From an uncultured Bacteroidota bacterium (GTDB taxonomy: Bacteria; Bacteroidota; Bacteroidia; Chitinophagales; Chitinophagaceae): a stretch of 64,000 nt of DNA. The stretch lies in the NCBI GenBank assembly GCA_903853805.1, contig CAINUN010000050.1:36501-100500 (forward strand). The letters are read 5' to 3'. Of this stretch, positions 62,401-64,000 are shown piece after piece. Numbering within the stretch: position 1 is the first letter of the stretch; each line of letters opens with the position of its first letter. The notes under the pieces were generated by a model that had not been told where the DNA came from, made no database searches, and saw only the letters and a list, made by a program, of their open reading frames with translations. Position numbers and translations under genes: made by a program.

Positions 62401-62836
62401 TCATATTGCGCGAAAGAGTTTTAGGATTTACCACTCTTTCAAACAAAGCTTCGGGATAGGTGACCAACACTTTCTTGTGCACTTTGCCACTGCTAAATTT
62501 TGTCAGTGCCTCGGTTCGCAGCATCACATGACTGCTATTCAATTCATGGAACGCCCCTGTTTTCTTAAAAGAATCGGGGTAGTAACAAATATCGAGCGCA
62601 TTGGTCAAGTGCTCGAGGTCGTTATGAAAATAGGCTGCTTCTTCGCGGTCGTTGACAATAAAAACATGATTGGCATCGGACAATTGCCACACGGCAGTAG
62701 CGATAAAATTGATGGATGCTCCTCGAAGATTCTCTAACTGAATTCTTATTTTTTTTTCAGGCAAAGAAATAGCTGCCGCCAATTGTTTCAGGCGGGGGTC
62801 ATCTTGATAAATACCTAGTAATAGTGGTAAATTCAC
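59444..62836 (-). CDS. mfd: Transcription-repair coupling factor
   Basis: [78 protein letters not shown]. Confidence 0.97.
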   Translation of the reverse strand: [1130 protein letters not shown]

Positions 62837-62899
62837 TTGCGGGCAAAAATATGGTTATGAAAGAAGAAACAAGACTATTTTTAAAACCAATTTCGTTTT

Positions 62900-63160
62900 A
62901 TGAAACACCGCGCGATTTTCTTCCTACTGATAGCTTTCTGTTTTGCTTCTTGCAAAAACACTTGGGATAGCGATGCCCGCGACTTGTTTTATCAAGGATG
63001 TATAGAAAGCGCCAAAGACAGTCATATGGATTCATTGGCGGCTGTTTCTATGTGCAATTGCCGGCTTGAAAAAGCCATGAAAAAATATCCCAACTTCAAT
63101 GATGCGATGGAACATGCCGATGACCTCATGAAGGACAAGGAGTTGAAGGAGTGTAAGTGA
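62900..63160 (+). CDS. Small hypothetical lipoprotein
   Basis: MKHRAIFFLLIAFCFASCKNTW lipobox; 86 aa. Confidence 0.65.
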   Translation: MKHRAIFFLLIAFCFASCKNTWDSDARDLFYQGCIESAKDSHMDSLAAVSMCNCRLEKAMKKYPNFNDAMEHADDLMKDKELKECK

Positions 63161-63338
63161 GGGTTTTTGTGGTTGTGTTGCTTTGTGTTTTTGAATTTTT
63201 TTATTTTCAAAAGAAAATAAATCCGGAAAAAACCGCCCGATTTCCTGTCATAAGTCATGTCACATAATGATTCTCATCAATTGTTGGGATTTGAATTATA
63301 GTTGGCATTTAATTTTGTGTTCATTAAAATTAAAGCAT

Positions 63339-63839
63339 ATGCCAATCAATCAAATGAACAGCACGTTCACCGCACCACAAGCAACAGCAATTAGTGGCGC
63401 ATTTACCACCATCACTACCAATTTTCCTTTTGCTGTCAATGTAAACAAAGAGGAAGGAAACAAACTAAAATCTATTGACAACAAACGCTATCCTTATGTG
63501 CAACGCGTGATGGATATTCATATTGTCAATTTTCCAACGCTTGTTAGCGGTTTTGCAGGCACAGCGGCTGAAGGTCAAAACGACTGGACGCTCATTAAGC
63601 AGCTCGATCCTATGATTGCAAGCGTAGAAGTGTTGCGCGAAAAATTGGTGGATACCCGCCGCGTGGCAGCACACGAATTGTATAATTTTTTGTTGGGTGC
63701 TTATGAAATGGCAAAAATGGCTGCCAAAAACAATATTCCAGGTATGGATGTAGTGGTGAACGATTTGGCAGAGTTGTTTGCGGGTCAAGGAAACTTTGGT
63801 CCCACCGACCCCACCGACCCCACCGATCCAACTAATTAA
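63339..63839 (+). CDS. Hypothetical protein with C-terminal (TDP)n tail
   Basis: Start at ATG 63339 (MPINQMNSTFTAPQ...); tail FGPTDPTDPTDPTN from a 9-bp repeat. Confidence 0.65.
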   Translation: MPINQMNSTFTAPQATAISGAFTTITTNFPFAVNVNKEEGNKLKSIDNKRYPYVQRVMDIHIVNFPTLVSGFAGTAAEGQNDWTLIKQLDPMIASVEVLREKLVDTRRVAAHELYNFLLGAYEMAKMAAKNNIPGMDVVVNDLAELFAGQGNFGPTDPTDPTDPTN

Positions 63840-63861
63840 TATCAATTTATTAATCTTTCAA

Positions 63862-63891
63862 AACTTCCGCCTCCTTAGCGGAAGTTTTTTT
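63862..63891 (+). terminator. Rho-independent terminator
   Basis: AACTTCCGC-ctcctta-GCGGAAGTTTTTTT. Confidence 0.88.
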
Positions 63892-63914
63892 ATGCCTTCA
63901 CAAAAACCAATGAA

Positions 63915-64000
63915 TATGATTTTAGAATAAAGGAGTTTACTTTTAGTGTAAATGAATGCTAGTTTAAAACGAAAGAATTAACTTTAAGTGCAAAAGAATA
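63915..64000. repeat. Array 5: degenerate 21-bp repeat running off the window end
   Basis: tatgattttagaataaaggag / tttacttttagtgtaaatgaa / tgctagtttaaaacgaaagaa / ttaactttaagtgcaaaagaa tile at 21 bp from 63915. Confidence 0.7.

Overview
Bacteroidota-type chromosomal segment, about 64 kb. The lineage call rests on T9SS type-B cargo with PorP/SprF, DUF4290, DUF1573, tandem ccmB/ccmC/ccmD-like genes and TAnnTTTG-like promoters. Most of the window is housekeeping: tRNA-Leu/tRNA-Gly, ccm genes, gdh, ftsH, rsfS, birA, queD, pdxJ, ruvC, secA, cca, tsaC, murA, mfd, rluF-like, arfB, scoAB. There is also a large PKD-repeat T9SS adhesin split at a C8 tract, an exopolysaccharide locus (about 26-40.6 kb), a DUF433/DUF5615 toxin-antitoxin-like pair between about 60-bp direct repeats, and several small lipoproteins. 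The most unusual signal is non-coding: five intergenic arrays (about 1.1, 23.8, 45.3, 55.6 and 63.9 kb). Their sequences differ, but all have a 21- or 22-bp period (42 = 2x21, 63 = 3x21), and most carry short palindromes placed one per period, i.e. about two DNA helical turns. No CRISPR array, prophage or IS transposase was recognised. All calls are by eye; no database search was run.
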